A stretch of DNA of 13,848 nucleotides from Candidatus Nitrosopumilus sp. (lineage in GTDB: Archaea > Thermoproteota > Nitrososphaeria > Nitrososphaerales > Nitrosopumilaceae), in the NCBI GenBank assembly GCA_030637455.1, contig DAOWGL010000157.1:1-13848 (forward strand). The letters run 5' to 3'. The translations under genes and the position numbers were made by a program. The notes beneath the pieces are model-generated. The model made no database searches. It had not been told where the DNA came from and saw nothing but the letters and a program-made list of their open reading frames with translations. The number at the start of each line of letters is the position of its first letter. Position 1 is the first letter of the stretch. This document shows, piece by piece, positions 1 to 7,187 of this stretch.

Positions 1-57
1 GCCTTGAAATGGGGCTATTCGTCTAGACTGGAGCCAACAGATCTACTACCTTTATAA
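1..57 (+). other. Unassigned partial element at window edge (CDS tail or RNA 3' end)
   Basis: Frame 1 is open from base 1 to a TAA at 55-57 and would give an 18-residue C-terminus ending ...EPTDLLPL. I do not recognise that peptide. Bases 1-50 are about 50% G+C, well above the surrounding coding sequence. They contain an 8-bp palindrome (GTCTAGAC, 21-28) and a possible GGCT/AGCC pairing, so the 3' end of a structured RNA is equally possible. No T-loop (GTTCRANNC) is present, so it is not an ordinary tRNA end. The identity is undecided because the rest lies outside the window. Confidence 0.3.
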
Positions 58-58
58 T
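51..58 (+). promoter_or_regulatory. TATA box for the gene at 80
   Basis: TTTATAAT lies with its centre about 25 nt before the ATG at 80, and there is no Shine-Dalgarno sequence in between. That spacing places the transcription start at or next to the ATG, so a leaderless transcript is expected. The box overlaps the TAA that would end the upstream frame. Confidence 0.5.
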
Positions 59-79
59 TAAAATAAAAATTGCAATTTC

Positions 80-412
80 ATGGAAGGAATCATTTCATTT
101 GGAAACAAAAGGAGTTATGAAGACTTTAAGAAACAAATTCCAACTCCAGTATTATCATTATTTGATTCAATTAGAGAATTTTGCTTTTCTTTAGGTGATA
201 AAGTAATTGAAGATGTACGAATGCACAGAGTGGTTTTTTGTAAATCAATGACATTCAGATGGTTTGTAGATGTTGAACCAGAAAGAGAAGGAGTCATTAT
301 AAAAATTCAGAAAAACAGAAAAGACCCAATCCAAATTATTCAAGTAAAAATAGACCAAGAAATTTTAGAAATAAGTCAAATCATTAAAGATGCATTTGAA
401 GAAATTCACTAG
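80..412 (+). CDS. Small DUF5655-like protein, function unknown
   Basis: This is a 110-residue soluble protein with no signal peptide or membrane segment. Its pattern resembles DUF5655-type domains: an N-terminal helix (about residues 22-37, PTPVLSLFDSIREFC), then GDKVIEDVRMHRVVFCK, an FRWFVDVEP strand near 60-68, and a C-terminal helix ISQIIKDAFEEI after a DP...V strand. In larger proteins such domains often sit at the C-terminus beside nuclease-like or DUF4287-type regions; here the domain stands alone. The ATG at 80 is supported by a TATA box 25 nt upstream. The stop codon overlaps by 4 bp the stop of the broken acylphosphatase gene on the other strand (shared CTAG). The biochemical role is unknown. 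I am confident it is a gene and moderately confident of the family. Confidence 0.8.
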   Translation: MEGIISFGNKRSYEDFKKQIPTPVLSLFDSIREFCFSLGDKVIEDVRMHRVVFCKSMTFRWFVDVEPEREGVIIKIQKNRKDPIQIIQVKIDQEILEISQIIKDAFEEIH

Positions 413-687
413 TACAATACATCAAATTTTGAGAATTCTTCAATAAATTTTTCATTACGTATATCTACATCCTCAACTCTTGCATTAGCAGGACCACCAT
501 GAGCCCATTCAATTCATCGGTTAATTTTTTCTCCTTCACCTTCTAAAACAGCTTCTACTCTACCATCTTTGAGATCTTTTACCCAACCAAAAACATCATT
601 TTTCTTTGCCATTACTTTCAGTGTTTGACGGAAAAAAACACCTTGTACCTTTCCAGTTACAAAAAGTCTAACACGTTGTTTTGACAC
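409..687 (-). pseudogene. acyP: Decayed acylphosphatase gene with in-frame TGA
   Basis: Read on the minus strand from a GTG at 687-685, this frame gives SKQRVRLFVTGKVQGVFFRQ, then GWVKDLKDGRVEAVLEGEGEKINR, a TGA stop at 516-514 (codon 58), and continues in the same frame with IEWAHGGPANARVEDVDIR to a TAG at 411-409. The full length of 92 codons and the order of motifs match acylphosphatase, which hydrolyses carboxyl-phosphate bonds. The phosphate-binding loop with its Arg (GxVQGVFFR) is intact. The catalytic Asn of the GWVxN motif is Asp here. The TGA sits where family members usually have a hydrophobic residue such as Leu, so one base change (TTA to TGA) would explain it. Two independent defects favour a pseudogene over a sequencing error. 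It lies 50 nt downstream of uL2 on the same strand and overlaps the stop codon of its convergent neighbour. Confidence 0.85.
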
Positions 688-727
688 GAAAATAATAATT
701 CACAGAGCTATTAATCAATTTTAGGTT

Positions 728-737
728 AAAAGAAAAA
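728..737 (-). terminator. T-rich terminator after rpl2
   Basis: Directly after the uL2 TAG the minus strand reads TTTTTCTTTT. Oligo-T tracts of this sort are the usual intrinsic termination signal of archaeal RNA polymerase; no hairpin is needed or seen. It would separate rpl2 from the decayed acylphosphatase gene downstream. Confidence 0.4.
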
Positions 738-1472
738 CTACTTTCTTTCTTTAATTCTAGCTCTACCAGTCTTTCTTGCAGCAATACTACCTACCTTTGC
801 ACCAGGAGGAGCATCTCTTGAAACTGTGGAACTTTGTCCAACGTGTTGATGTCTACCACCACCGTGTGGGTGTACATATGCTGCTTGAGCAACACCTCTT
901 ACAATCGGATATTTCTTTCCTTTAGCTTTAAAACTACGCCACTTGTTACCTGCACTCATAAAGTGTCGTTCACTTGCTCCACCACCAGCTAGAGTACCAA
1001 TCATAGCTCTGTTTTTAGGATTAAGAGTAGCAAACTTTCCAGATGGAAGTTTAACTGTCACACCATCATCACCATGAGAAAATATGGTTGCATCAGTACC
1101 TGCTGATTTAACAATAGCACCACCATCACCAAAATGTTTTTCAATATTACATACAATTGTGCCATCAGGAATATTTTGAACACTGATGACATTTCCTTTT
1201 TTAATTTCTGATTTTAATCCAAATTGTAAAGTTCCACCCACTGTAGTTCCAAGAACTGCTGGTACAAATGAAACAGAGCCATCTTCAAATCTAATTTTAG
1301 ATAATGGAGCTTCTCTTCCACGTTCATGAACTAGATCGATGATTTCACCTGTATGTTGTTCAGATAGTGGAAAACGTGGATAATTTGCTTTTGCGCCTAC
1401 TTTACCAGTAGATGTAGATCTAAATTGATTGCCTCCACGGCCTCGTCTTCGTACTAATGGTCTTTTACCCAA
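738..1472 (-). CDS. rpl2: 50S ribosomal protein uL2 (L2p/L8e)
   Basis: uL2 of the large ribosomal subunit binds 23S rRNA near the peptidyl-transferase centre and is needed for subunit association. The protein opens GKRPLVRRRGRGGNQFRS, the typical archaeal start. It then has the OB-fold RNA-binding domain (FEDGSVSFVPA near residue 50), the SH3-like domain (KLPSGKFATLNPKNRAMIGTLAGGG) and the C-terminal signature HPHGGGRHQHVG...GSIAARKTGRARI, including the conserved His-rich loop. I place the start at the TTG at 1472 (244 residues). Family members begin MGKR, and a TATA-like CTTAAAAT at 1498-1505 would start transcription near 1475. A GTG at 1490 in the same frame would add MSETIN and is the alternative. 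In this window the gene has no other ribosomal protein neighbour, whereas uL2 often sits in the S10 cluster. Confidence 0.97.
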   Translation of the reverse strand: MGKRPLVRRRGRGGNQFRSTSTGKVGAKANYPRFPLSEQHTGEIIDLVHERGREAPLSKIRFEDGSVSFVPAVLGTTVGGTLQFGLKSEIKKGNVISVQNIPDGTIVCNIEKHFGDGGAIVKSAGTDATIFSHGDDGVTVKLPSGKFATLNPKNRAMIGTLAGGGASERHFMSAGNKWRSFKAKGKKYPIVRGVAQAAYVHPHGGGRHQHVGQSSTVSRDAPPGAKVGSIAARKTGRARIKERK

Positions 1473-1497
1473 GTTGATCGTTTCCGACACAAAGAGA

Positions 1498-1505
1498 ATT
1501 TTAAG
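1498..1505 (-). promoter_or_regulatory. Candidate TATA box for rpl2
   Basis: The minus strand reads CTTAAAAT, centred about 26 nt before position 1475. Transcription starting there would give a leader of about 3 nt before the TTG at 1472 and would exclude the GTG at 1490 from the mRNA. A second AT-rich box shared with cdc48 (1558-1567) could instead give a leader of about 50 nt. Confidence 0.35.
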
Positions 1506-1559
1506 CTTGTGGTGTGACCTGTCAGTTTTACCTGTTAGTTTTGGAAATTACCACAAAGG

Positions 1560-1567
1560 TATAAAAA
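1560..1567 (+). promoter_or_regulatory. TATA box for cdc48
   Basis: TATAAAAA is centred about 25 nt before the ATG at 1589. This predicts a transcription start at or very near the start codon. The complement reads TTTTTATA, so the same element could also serve the divergent rpl2. Confidence 0.5.
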
Positions 1568-1588
1568 TTAGAATTGAGGTCATTGAGT

Positions 1589-3775
1589 ATGAGTCAAAAT
1601 GCCCTTTCTCTCAAAGTTCTAGAAGCATATACAAGAGATGTAGGAAGAGGAGTAGCAAGAATTGATTATGATTCTATGGATACATTAAATGCCTCAACAG
1701 GTGACGTTATTGAAATTAAAGGTAAAAGAAGAACAGTAGCAAAATGTCTTCCACTTTCTCCTTCAGATGAAGGTAAAGGAATTATCAGAATTGATGGACT
1801 AGGACGAAATAATTCAGGAATAGCAATTGGAGATACAATATCAGTTAGGAAAATAAAAGCAGTTGCTGCAGAAAAAGTAGTAGTTGCACCACTTGAAGCA
1901 ATTCCTCCAATTGATGAAAGATATCTTGCAGATGCTTTAGAGAGTGTTCCTTTGATTAAAGGTGATAATGTGATGGTTCCATACTTTGGTGGACGTTTAA
2001 CTTTTCAAGTTATTGGAGTTAATCCTGCAGCTGATGCTGTTTTAGTAACTCAAAAAACTGTTTTCCATATTGCAGAAAAAGGAGAAACATTACGTGGAGT
2101 TCCTCAAGTAACCTATGAAGACATTGGTGGAATTTCAAATGAAATTAAAAAAGTTAGAGAGATGATTGAACTTCCATTAAGACATCCTGAAATCTTTGAA
2201 AAATTAGGAATTGAAGCTCCAAAAGGTGTGTTATTGTATGGCCCACCAGGTACTGGTAAGACACTACTTGCAAAAGCAGTAGCAAATGAAAGTCAAGCTC
2301 ATTTCATCAGCATCTCAGGTCCTGAAATTATGAGTAAATTTTATGGTGAAAGTGAAGCAAGATTAAGAGAAATTTTCAAAGAAGCAAGAGAAAAAGCTCC
2401 ATCAATTATCTTTGTTGATGAAATTGATTCTATTGCTCCAAAAAGAGAAGAAGTTACAGGAGAAGTCGAACGAAGAGTTGTTTCTCAAATGTTATCATTA
2501 ATGGATGGATTAGAAGCAAGAGGAAAAGTTATTGTCATTGCAGCAACTAATAGACCAAATGCAATTGATCCTGCACTTAGAAGACCAGGAAGATTTGATA
2601 GAGAAATTGAGATTAAAGTTCCAGATAAAAAAGGAAGAAGTGACATTCTTGCAATTCACAGTAGAAACATGCCATTAGCAGAAGATGTTGACATGAAAAA
2701 AATATCATCAGTCAGTCACGGATATGTTGGTGCAGATTTAGAATATCTCTGTAAGGAAGCTGCAATGAAATGTTTGAGAAGATTATTACCTGTTTTGAAT
2801 TTAGAGGAAGAAAAACTTCCACCAGAGACTTTGGATAAACTAATTGTAAATCATGAAGATTTCCAGAAAGCCTTGATTGAAGTAACACCATCAGGAATGC
2901 GAGAAGTTTTCATTGAAAATCCAGATGTAAAATGGGAAGACGTTGGAGGTTTAGAAGAAGTCAAACGAGAGTTACAAGAAGCTGTAGAATGGCCAATGAA
3001 ATATCCTGGTCTTTATGATAAACTAGGACATCATATGCCAAGAGGAATATTACTTCATGGTCCAAGTGGTACTGGTAAAACTCTACTTGCAAAAGCAGTG
3101 GCTACTCAAAGTGAAGCAAATTTTGTTTCAGTTCGAGGCCCTGAACTCTTATCTAAATGGGTAGGAGAATCAGAACGAGGAATTAGAGAAATTTTCAAAC
3201 GTGCACGTCAATCTGCACCATGTGTTGTATTCTTTGATGAAATTGATTCTATTGCTCCAATTAGAGGTGCTGGTGGAGAAACCGCAGTTACTGAAAGAGT
3301 AGTAAGTCAATTACTAACAGAATTAGACGGAATGGAAAATATGCACGGTGTCATAGTATTAGCAGCAACAAATAGAGCAGACATGATAGATCCTGCATTA
3401 TTGAGACCGGGAAGATTTGATAAAATTATTCAGATTCCACTACCAGATAAAGAAAGTAGAAGAAGTATCTTGAAAATTAATGCTGAAAAAATACCAACAA
3501 TTACGGATGAAAGCGATCCTAATCACATTGATTACGAAAAACTTTCAGACTTAACTGACGGACTTAGTGGTGCTGATACTGCAGCTATTGCAAATACGGC
3601 AGTATCTTTAGTAATTCATGAATTCTTAGATAAAAATCCAGATGTAAAAGATATTGAAAAGAAAGATGTTGATGCTAAAGTTACGATGAAACACTTTGAG
3701 GAAGCAGTAAAGAAAGTAAGAGAACAAAAAGACCTCAAGATGGGCGAAAAATTAGTAGCTTCCTATTACAGGTAG
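1589..3775 (+). CDS. cdc48: Cdc48/VAT-type AAA+ ATPase
   Basis: This 728-residue double-ring unfoldase uses ATP to pull proteins through a hexamer. Residues about 1-180 form the Cdc48 N-domain (double-psi barrel, [10 protein letters not shown]...). D1 has Walker A GPPGTGKT at 218-225, Walker B IIFVDEID with D277/E278, and the RRPGRFD arginine-finger region. D2 has Walker A GPSGTGKT at 491-498, Walker B VVFFDEID with D550/E551, and LLRPGRFD. The C-terminus ends SYYR, which fits the HbYX motif (hydrophobic-Tyr-X) used by archaeal ATPases to dock on the 20S proteasome. The D2 P-loop has Ser where Pro is usual, but GxxxxGKT is kept. I chose the ATG at 1589 because GAGGT lies 8 nt before it; a TTG at 1574 would add five residues. 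It is divergent from rpl2 and is followed by gatD after 32 nt. Family assignment is certain; proteasome pairing is inferred. Confidence 0.97.
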   Translation: MSQNALSLKVLEAYTRDVGRGVARIDYDSMDTLNASTGDVIEIKGKRRTVAKCLPLSPSDEGKGIIRIDGLGRNNSGIAIGDTISVRKIKAVAAEKVVVAPLEAIPPIDERYLADALESVPLIKGDNVMVPYFGGRLTFQVIGVNPAADAVLVTQKTVFHIAEKGETLRGVPQVTYEDIGGISNEIKKVREMIELPLRHPEIFEKLGIEAPKGVLLYGPPGTGKTLLAKAVANESQAHFISISGPEIMSKFYGESEARLREIFKEAREKAPSIIFVDEIDSIAPKREEVTGEVERRVVSQMLSLMDGLEARGKVIVIAATNRPNAIDPALRRPGRFDREIEIKVPDKKGRSDILAIHSRNMPLAEDVDMKKISSVSHGYVGADLEYLCKEAAMKCLRRLLPVLNLEEEKLPPETLDKLIVNHEDFQKALIEVTPSGMREVFIENPDVKWEDVGGLEEVKRELQEAVEWPMKYPGLYDKLGHHMPRGILLHGPSGTGKTLLAKAVATQSEANFVSVRGPELLSKWVGESERGIREIFKRARQSAPCVVFFDEIDSIAPIRGAGGETAVTERVVSQLLTELDGMENMHGVIVLAATNRADMIDPALLRPGRFDKIIQIPLPDKESRRSILKINAEKIPTITDESDPNHIDYEKLSDLTDGLSGADTAAIANTAVSLVIHEFLDKNPDVKDIEKKDVDAKVTMKHFEEAVKKVREQKDLKMGEKLVASYYR

Positions 3776-3781
3776 TTTTAA

Positions 3782-3789
3782 TTAAATAA
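3782..3789 (+). promoter_or_regulatory. Candidate TATA box for gatDE
   Basis: TTAAATAA lies in the 32-nt gap after cdc48, centred about 23 nt before the gatD ATG. There is no purine-rich Shine-Dalgarno sequence before that ATG, so a leaderless gatDE transcript separate from cdc48 is likely. Confidence 0.4.
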
Positions 3790-3807
3790 CAAATCTAATT
3801 CTCATAA

Positions 3808-5097
3808 ATGTCAGAATATACAGGATATAAAGGAAAATCCATAGAATTTCTCAAAATAAACAAAATTTCAATTGGAGATTCTGTAAAAATTCTAGCAGAT
3901 ATCACTTATTCAGGAATTGTGATGCCCAGATACGAACATAGTGACGATAAACATATTGTTTTGAAATTAAAGAGCGGATACAATATTGGTTTAGAAATAT
4001 CTAAAATTGAAAAGGTTGAGAAAAATGAAACCACAGAAAAAATTGTTGAAAAAAATGAAAAGGTTGAGAAAAATGAAAAATTACCAAACATTCTACTATT
4101 GTCAACTGGAGGTACAATTGCAAGTAAAATTGATTACAGAACTGGAGCAGTTACACCAGTATTAACTGCTGAAGAATTGAATTCATCTGTTCCTGAGCTT
4201 GCTAAAATTGCAAATATTGACACCAAAGTATTGTTTGCAGAATATTCTGAAAATATTATGCCTGAACATTGGTTAAAAATTGCTGAAACAGTAAATGAAT
4301 ATTTGAATTCAGATTATGCTGGAATAATAATTGCACATGGGACAGATACCATGCATTACACATCATCCTATCTTTCTTTTTCATTAGCAGGATTTCCAAT
4401 TCCAATCGCATTAGTTGGTTCACAAAGATCATCAGATCGTGCATCATCAGATGCTGCACTAAATCTTATTGGAGCTGTAAAATTTCTCACAGAATGTAAA
4501 ACAAAAGGAATCTACATAGCAATGCATCAAGATGAAAATGATGAAACAGTTGCTTGCCATATTGGAACAAGAGTAAGAAAAAATCATACAAGTAAAAGAG
4601 GTGCATTTCAAACAATAGGAAATGATCCTGCATTTTTAATTGTAAATAATAAAATTCATAAAAATATGAAAGATGATTTTTTTACAATAAATGAATACAA
4701 TCCTAAAATAAAAATAAATGAAAAAGTTGCTCTAGTAAAATATTATCCTGGATATGATCCAATTATGTTAAAAGATATTACAGATTCAGGATACAAAGCA
4801 ATAATTTTTGAAGGTACTGGGTTAGGCCACATAGGAAAAAACATGTATCCAATAGTAAAAATGGCAAATGAGAAAGGCATCTTTATGGGAATGACTTCAC
4901 AATGCATAGATGGCAGAGTAAGAATGACAGTTTATGAAAGTGGTAGAGATCTTCTTGATTTAGGAATAGTTCCTCTAGAAAACATGATACCTGAAATTGC
5001 CTTAGTGAAGGCAATGTGGGCTACAGGAAACACTGAAAATCGTGAAGAAATTAAAGAAATCATGCTAAATAGAATTGCATCAGAATTTTCAATATAA
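3808..5097 (+). CDS. gatD: Glu-tRNA(Gln) amidotransferase subunit D
   Basis: GatD is the asparaginase-like glutaminase subunit of the archaeal GatDE enzyme. It frees ammonia from Asn or Gln, which GatE uses to convert Glu-tRNA(Gln) into Gln-tRNA(Gln) in the cytosol. The 429-residue protein has a small N-terminal beta-barrel region (about 1-65), then a charged linker, then the type-I asparaginase fold. The catalytic threonine motif TGGTIAS is at 100-106 and the second motif HGTDTM at 177-182 (T179, D180). The family stretch VGSQRSSDRASSDAALN follows near residue 210. The linker (about 66-91) carries an EKVEKNE heptapeptide twice, encoded by a 23-nt direct repeat. The ATG at 3808 has a TATA box upstream and no Shine-Dalgarno sequence. 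gatE follows after 12 nt, so the two are co-transcribed. Confidence 0.96.
   Translation: MSEYTGYKGKSIEFLKINKISIGDSVKILADITYSGIVMPRYEHSDDKHIVLKLKSGYNIGLEISKIEKVEKNETTEKIVEKNEKVEKNEKLPNILLLSTGGTIASKIDYRTGAVTPVLTAEELNSSVPELAKIANIDTKVLFAEYSENIMPEHWLKIAETVNEYLNSDYAGIIIAHGTDTMHYTSSYLSFSLAGFPIPIALVGSQRSSDRASSDAALNLIGAVKFLTECKTKGIYIAMHQDENDETVACHIGTRVRKNHTSKRGAFQTIGNDPAFLIVNNKIHKNMKDDFFTINEYNPKIKINEKVALVKYYPGYDPIMLKDITDSGYKAIIFEGTGLGHIGKNMYPIVKMANEKGIFMGMTSQCIDGRVRMTVYESGRDLLDLGIVPLENMIPEIALVKAMWATGNTENREEIKEIMLNRIASEFSI
4008..4078 (+). repeat. Direct repeat in gatD linker
   Basis: An identical 23-nt sequence starts at 4008 and again at 4056, a 48-nt (16-codon) period that keeps the reading frame. 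Each copy encodes EKVEKNE. It lies in the Lys/Glu-rich linker between the N-terminal barrel and the asparaginase domain, where length changes are likely tolerated. Confidence 0.75.
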
Positions 5098-5109
5098 TCA
5101 GGTATCAAT

Positions 5110-7023
5110 ATGGAAGAATTTTCAATAAAAAATGTAGGTGTTAAAGTTGGATTAGAAATTCATCAACAATTAGCAACAAACAAGAAATTATTTTGCAACT
5201 GCAATCCAATAGAAACTGATGAGTATTCAATTAAATTTCAAAGAAAATTACGTGCATCCAAAAGTGAATTAGGTGAATTTGATCCTGCAGTATTATTTGA
5301 AAGTACAAAATCAAAAACAATAATGTATTATGCAAATGATGAAAGTAGCTGTTTAGTTGAACAAGATGAAGAACCACCACATGAATTAGATGAAGATGCA
5401 AGAAAAATATCATTGATTATTTCTTCAGCTTTAAAATCAAATATTTTTAGTGAAATTTATCCGATGAGAAAAACAGTAATTGATGGCTCTAATACGACCG
5501 GATTTCAACGTACTATGCTAATTTCACAGGGAGGGTTTTTTGATACAGGAGAAATAAAGATAGGAGTTCAATCAATTTGTTTAGAAGAGGATGCTGCCAA
5601 AAATTTGGGAGATGAGGGCTCTGTAAGAAAATTTGGTTTAGAACGTTTAGGAGTTCCTTTAGTTGAAATTGCAACAGAACCTTTTGAAGTTGAACTAACA
5701 GAGATTAAAAAAATTGCACTGTCATTAGGAAGAATCTTGAGAAGTACAAAGAAAGTAAAAAGAGGATTGGGCTCAATTAGACAAGATGTCAACGTATCAA
5801 TAAAAGATGGAAATGGAGTCGTGATTGAAGTAAAAGGTGTACAACAATTAGATCAATTAGAAAAAGTTGTAGAATACGAGGCAAAAAGACAACATGGTTT
5901 ATTAAAAATTTCAAAGAAAATCCAAGAAAAAAATTGGATTTATGACAAGGAAAATAATAAAGATATTACAGAATTATTTTCAGAGTGTAAATCAAAAATT
6001 ATTCAATCTGCCTTGAAGAAAAATCAGAAAATTATGGCAATTACATTTAGAAATATGGCTGGAATTTTTGGATATTCTCCTTATGAAGGCATAAGATTAG
6101 GTAAAGAAGTAGCAGAATTAGTCAGATTTTTTGGAATTGGGGGGGTTTTTCATTCAGATGAATTACCCAACTACGGAGTAGAAAAAACAGATTTAGAAAA
6201 ATTAAAGAAATTTTCTGAAATTAATGAAAAAGATGCTTTTTTGATTTTAGCATCTCCTGAGGAAAAAATCCTTACCATAATAGATCAAATTATTTTAAGA
6301 ATTGAGTATATCAAAAATCATGGAATACCAATAGATACAAGATTGGCTACTCAATCAGGTGAAACAAAATTTCTAAGGCCAAGACCAGGAGCTTCAAGAA
6401 TGTATCCAGAAACAGACATTCCCCCAATAATTATTACAAACGAAGAATTATCAGAAGCTCAAAATAATATTCCAAAATCTTGGGATGATTCTATCAAAGA
6501 ATTAGAAACAAAATACAAACTTAATCCACAATTAGCTGAACAAATTTTTGATTCACGTTATATTGGATTATTTGAAAAAATTGTTAAAAAAATTAAAACT
6601 AATCCTACATTTGTTGCATCAATTCTTTGTTCAACAATTACAAATTTAGAAAGAAGTGGATTAAATTCTGATTTATTGGAAAATGATGAAATTTTTAAAT
6701 TGTTTAGTTTGTTAGAAGATGGTAAAATTGCTAAAGAATCAATTGAAATAATATTTGAAAGTATAATGTCTGGAAAATCAAAAACCACAGAAGAAGCAAT
6801 GAAAAATGCATCAATTGAATCGATTAATGAAGAAGAAATAGAAAAAATTATTGTAGACATAGTAGATAAAAATGAAGAAATTATTAAAAATCAAAAAGAG
6901 AGAGCAGTTGGGCCTTTAATGGGAATTGTCATGAAGGAATTAAGAGGGAAAGCTTCTGGTGAAATAATTAACAGACTACTTTTAAAAAATATCAAGAGTA
7001 AATTAGGAAAAATTAGTCAGTAA
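5110..7023 (+). CDS. gatE: Glu-tRNA(Gln) amidotransferase subunit E
   Basis: GatE is the tRNA-binding and kinase subunit of GatDE. It phosphorylates the Glu on misacylated tRNA(Gln) and amidates it with ammonia from GatD. The 637-residue protein starts with the GatB/E cradle signature GVKVGLEIHQQL (9-20) and continues with CNCNP, RKTVIDGSNTTGFQRT and RLGVPLVEIATEP. It has a GAD insert in the middle (FFGIGGVFHSDELPNYGV), which is also found in bacterial AspRS and separates GatE from GatB. It ends with the helical YqeY-like tail (ERAVGPLMGIVMKELRGKASGEIINRLL). The ATG is preceded by AGGT with a 6-nt spacer, unlike gatD, as expected for an internal operon gene. A run of seven G at 6139-6145 lies in frame. 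The stop codon is 1 nt from the convergent tRNA-Leu gene. Confidence 0.97.
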   Translation: MEEFSIKNVGVKVGLEIHQQLATNKKLFCNCNPIETDEYSIKFQRKLRASKSELGEFDPAVLFESTKSKTIMYYANDESSCLVEQDEEPPHELDEDARKISLIISSALKSNIFSEIYPMRKTVIDGSNTTGFQRTMLISQGGFFDTGEIKIGVQSICLEEDAAKNLGDEGSVRKFGLERLGVPLVEIATEPFEVELTEIKKIALSLGRILRSTKKVKRGLGSIRQDVNVSIKDGNGVVIEVKGVQQLDQLEKVVEYEAKRQHGLLKISKKIQEKNWIYDKENNKDITELFSECKSKIIQSALKKNQKIMAITFRNMAGIFGYSPYEGIRLGKEVAELVRFFGIGGVFHSDELPNYGVEKTDLEKLKKFSEINEKDAFLILASPEEKILTIIDQIILRIEYIKNHGIPIDTRLATQSGETKFLRPRPGASRMYPETDIPPIIITNEELSEAQNNIPKSWDDSIKELETKYKLNPQLAEQIFDSRYIGLFEKIVKKIKTNPTFVASILCSTITNLERSGLNSDLLENDEIFKLFSLLEDGKIAKESIEIIFESIMSGKSKTTEEAMKNASIESINEEEIEKIIVDIVDKNEEIIKNQKERAVGPLMGIVMKELRGKASGEIINRLLLKNIKSKLGKISQ

Positions 7024-7024
7024 A

Positions 7025-7109
7025 TGCGGGAAGTGGGATTTGAACCCACGAACTCCTAAAAGATAAGGATCTGAACCTTACACCGTTGACCAGGCTGGGT
7101 GACTCCCGC
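7025..7109 (-). tRNA. tRNA-Leu (anticodon CAG)
   Basis: The minus strand folds as an 85-nt class II tRNA. The acceptor stem GCGGGAG pairs with TTCCCGC (one G-T wobble), followed by discriminator A at 7025. The D-arm contains CAGCCTGGTCAA. The anticodon stem TAAGG/CCTTA encloses the loop TTCAGAT, giving anticodon CAG, which reads CUG Leu codons. An extra arm of about 14 nt fits Leu. The T-arm is GTGGG-TTCAAAT-CCCAC. No intron and no encoded CCA are present (the next bases read TTT). It converges on gatE with a single base between them, so its transcript probably runs into gatE antisense before terminating. Confidence 0.95.
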
Positions 7110-7141
7110 ATTGGAAAAATTTGAGATCTGGAATAAGTTTC

Positions 7142-7150
7142 TTTATTATA
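7142..7150 (+). promoter_or_regulatory. Candidate TATA box for the 54-codon gene
   Basis: TTTATTATA lies in the 78-nt space between the 5' end of tRNA-Leu (minus) and the small gene at 7188. It predicts a start near 7172 and a leader of about 16 nt. A weaker box for the tRNA on the other strand (AAACTTAT, 7134-7141) lies beside it. Confidence 0.35.
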
Positions 7151-7187
7151 CTATGAAGCAATCATATCAGAATAATCAAGAGATAAA

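Noticed and set aside
514..516. TGA in the acylphosphatase frame as a recoded (selenocysteine) codon
   Set aside because: No SECIS-like hairpin was seen, Sec use is not known in this lineage, and the position is not a redox or catalytic site in the family.
1429..1665. 78-codon plus-strand frame across the rpl2/cdc48 starts
   Set aside because: It is a shadow of both genes and of their promoter region, with no family resemblance.
3906..4091. Minus-strand Phe/Ser-rich frame opposite the gatD linker
   Set aside because: It is the complement of the Lys/Glu-rich linker repeat; no promoter or homologous motif was seen.
6139..6145. Run of seven G in gatE as a possible phase-variable or frameshift site
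   Set aside because: The frame is intact through the run and the GAD-domain sequence on both sides is normal; nothing suggests slippage in an essential gene.
6558..6860. 100-codon minus-strand frame within gatE
   Set aside because: It is a low-complexity Ser/Ile-rich antisense shadow of the AT-rich gatE 3' region; gatE is clearly the coding strand.
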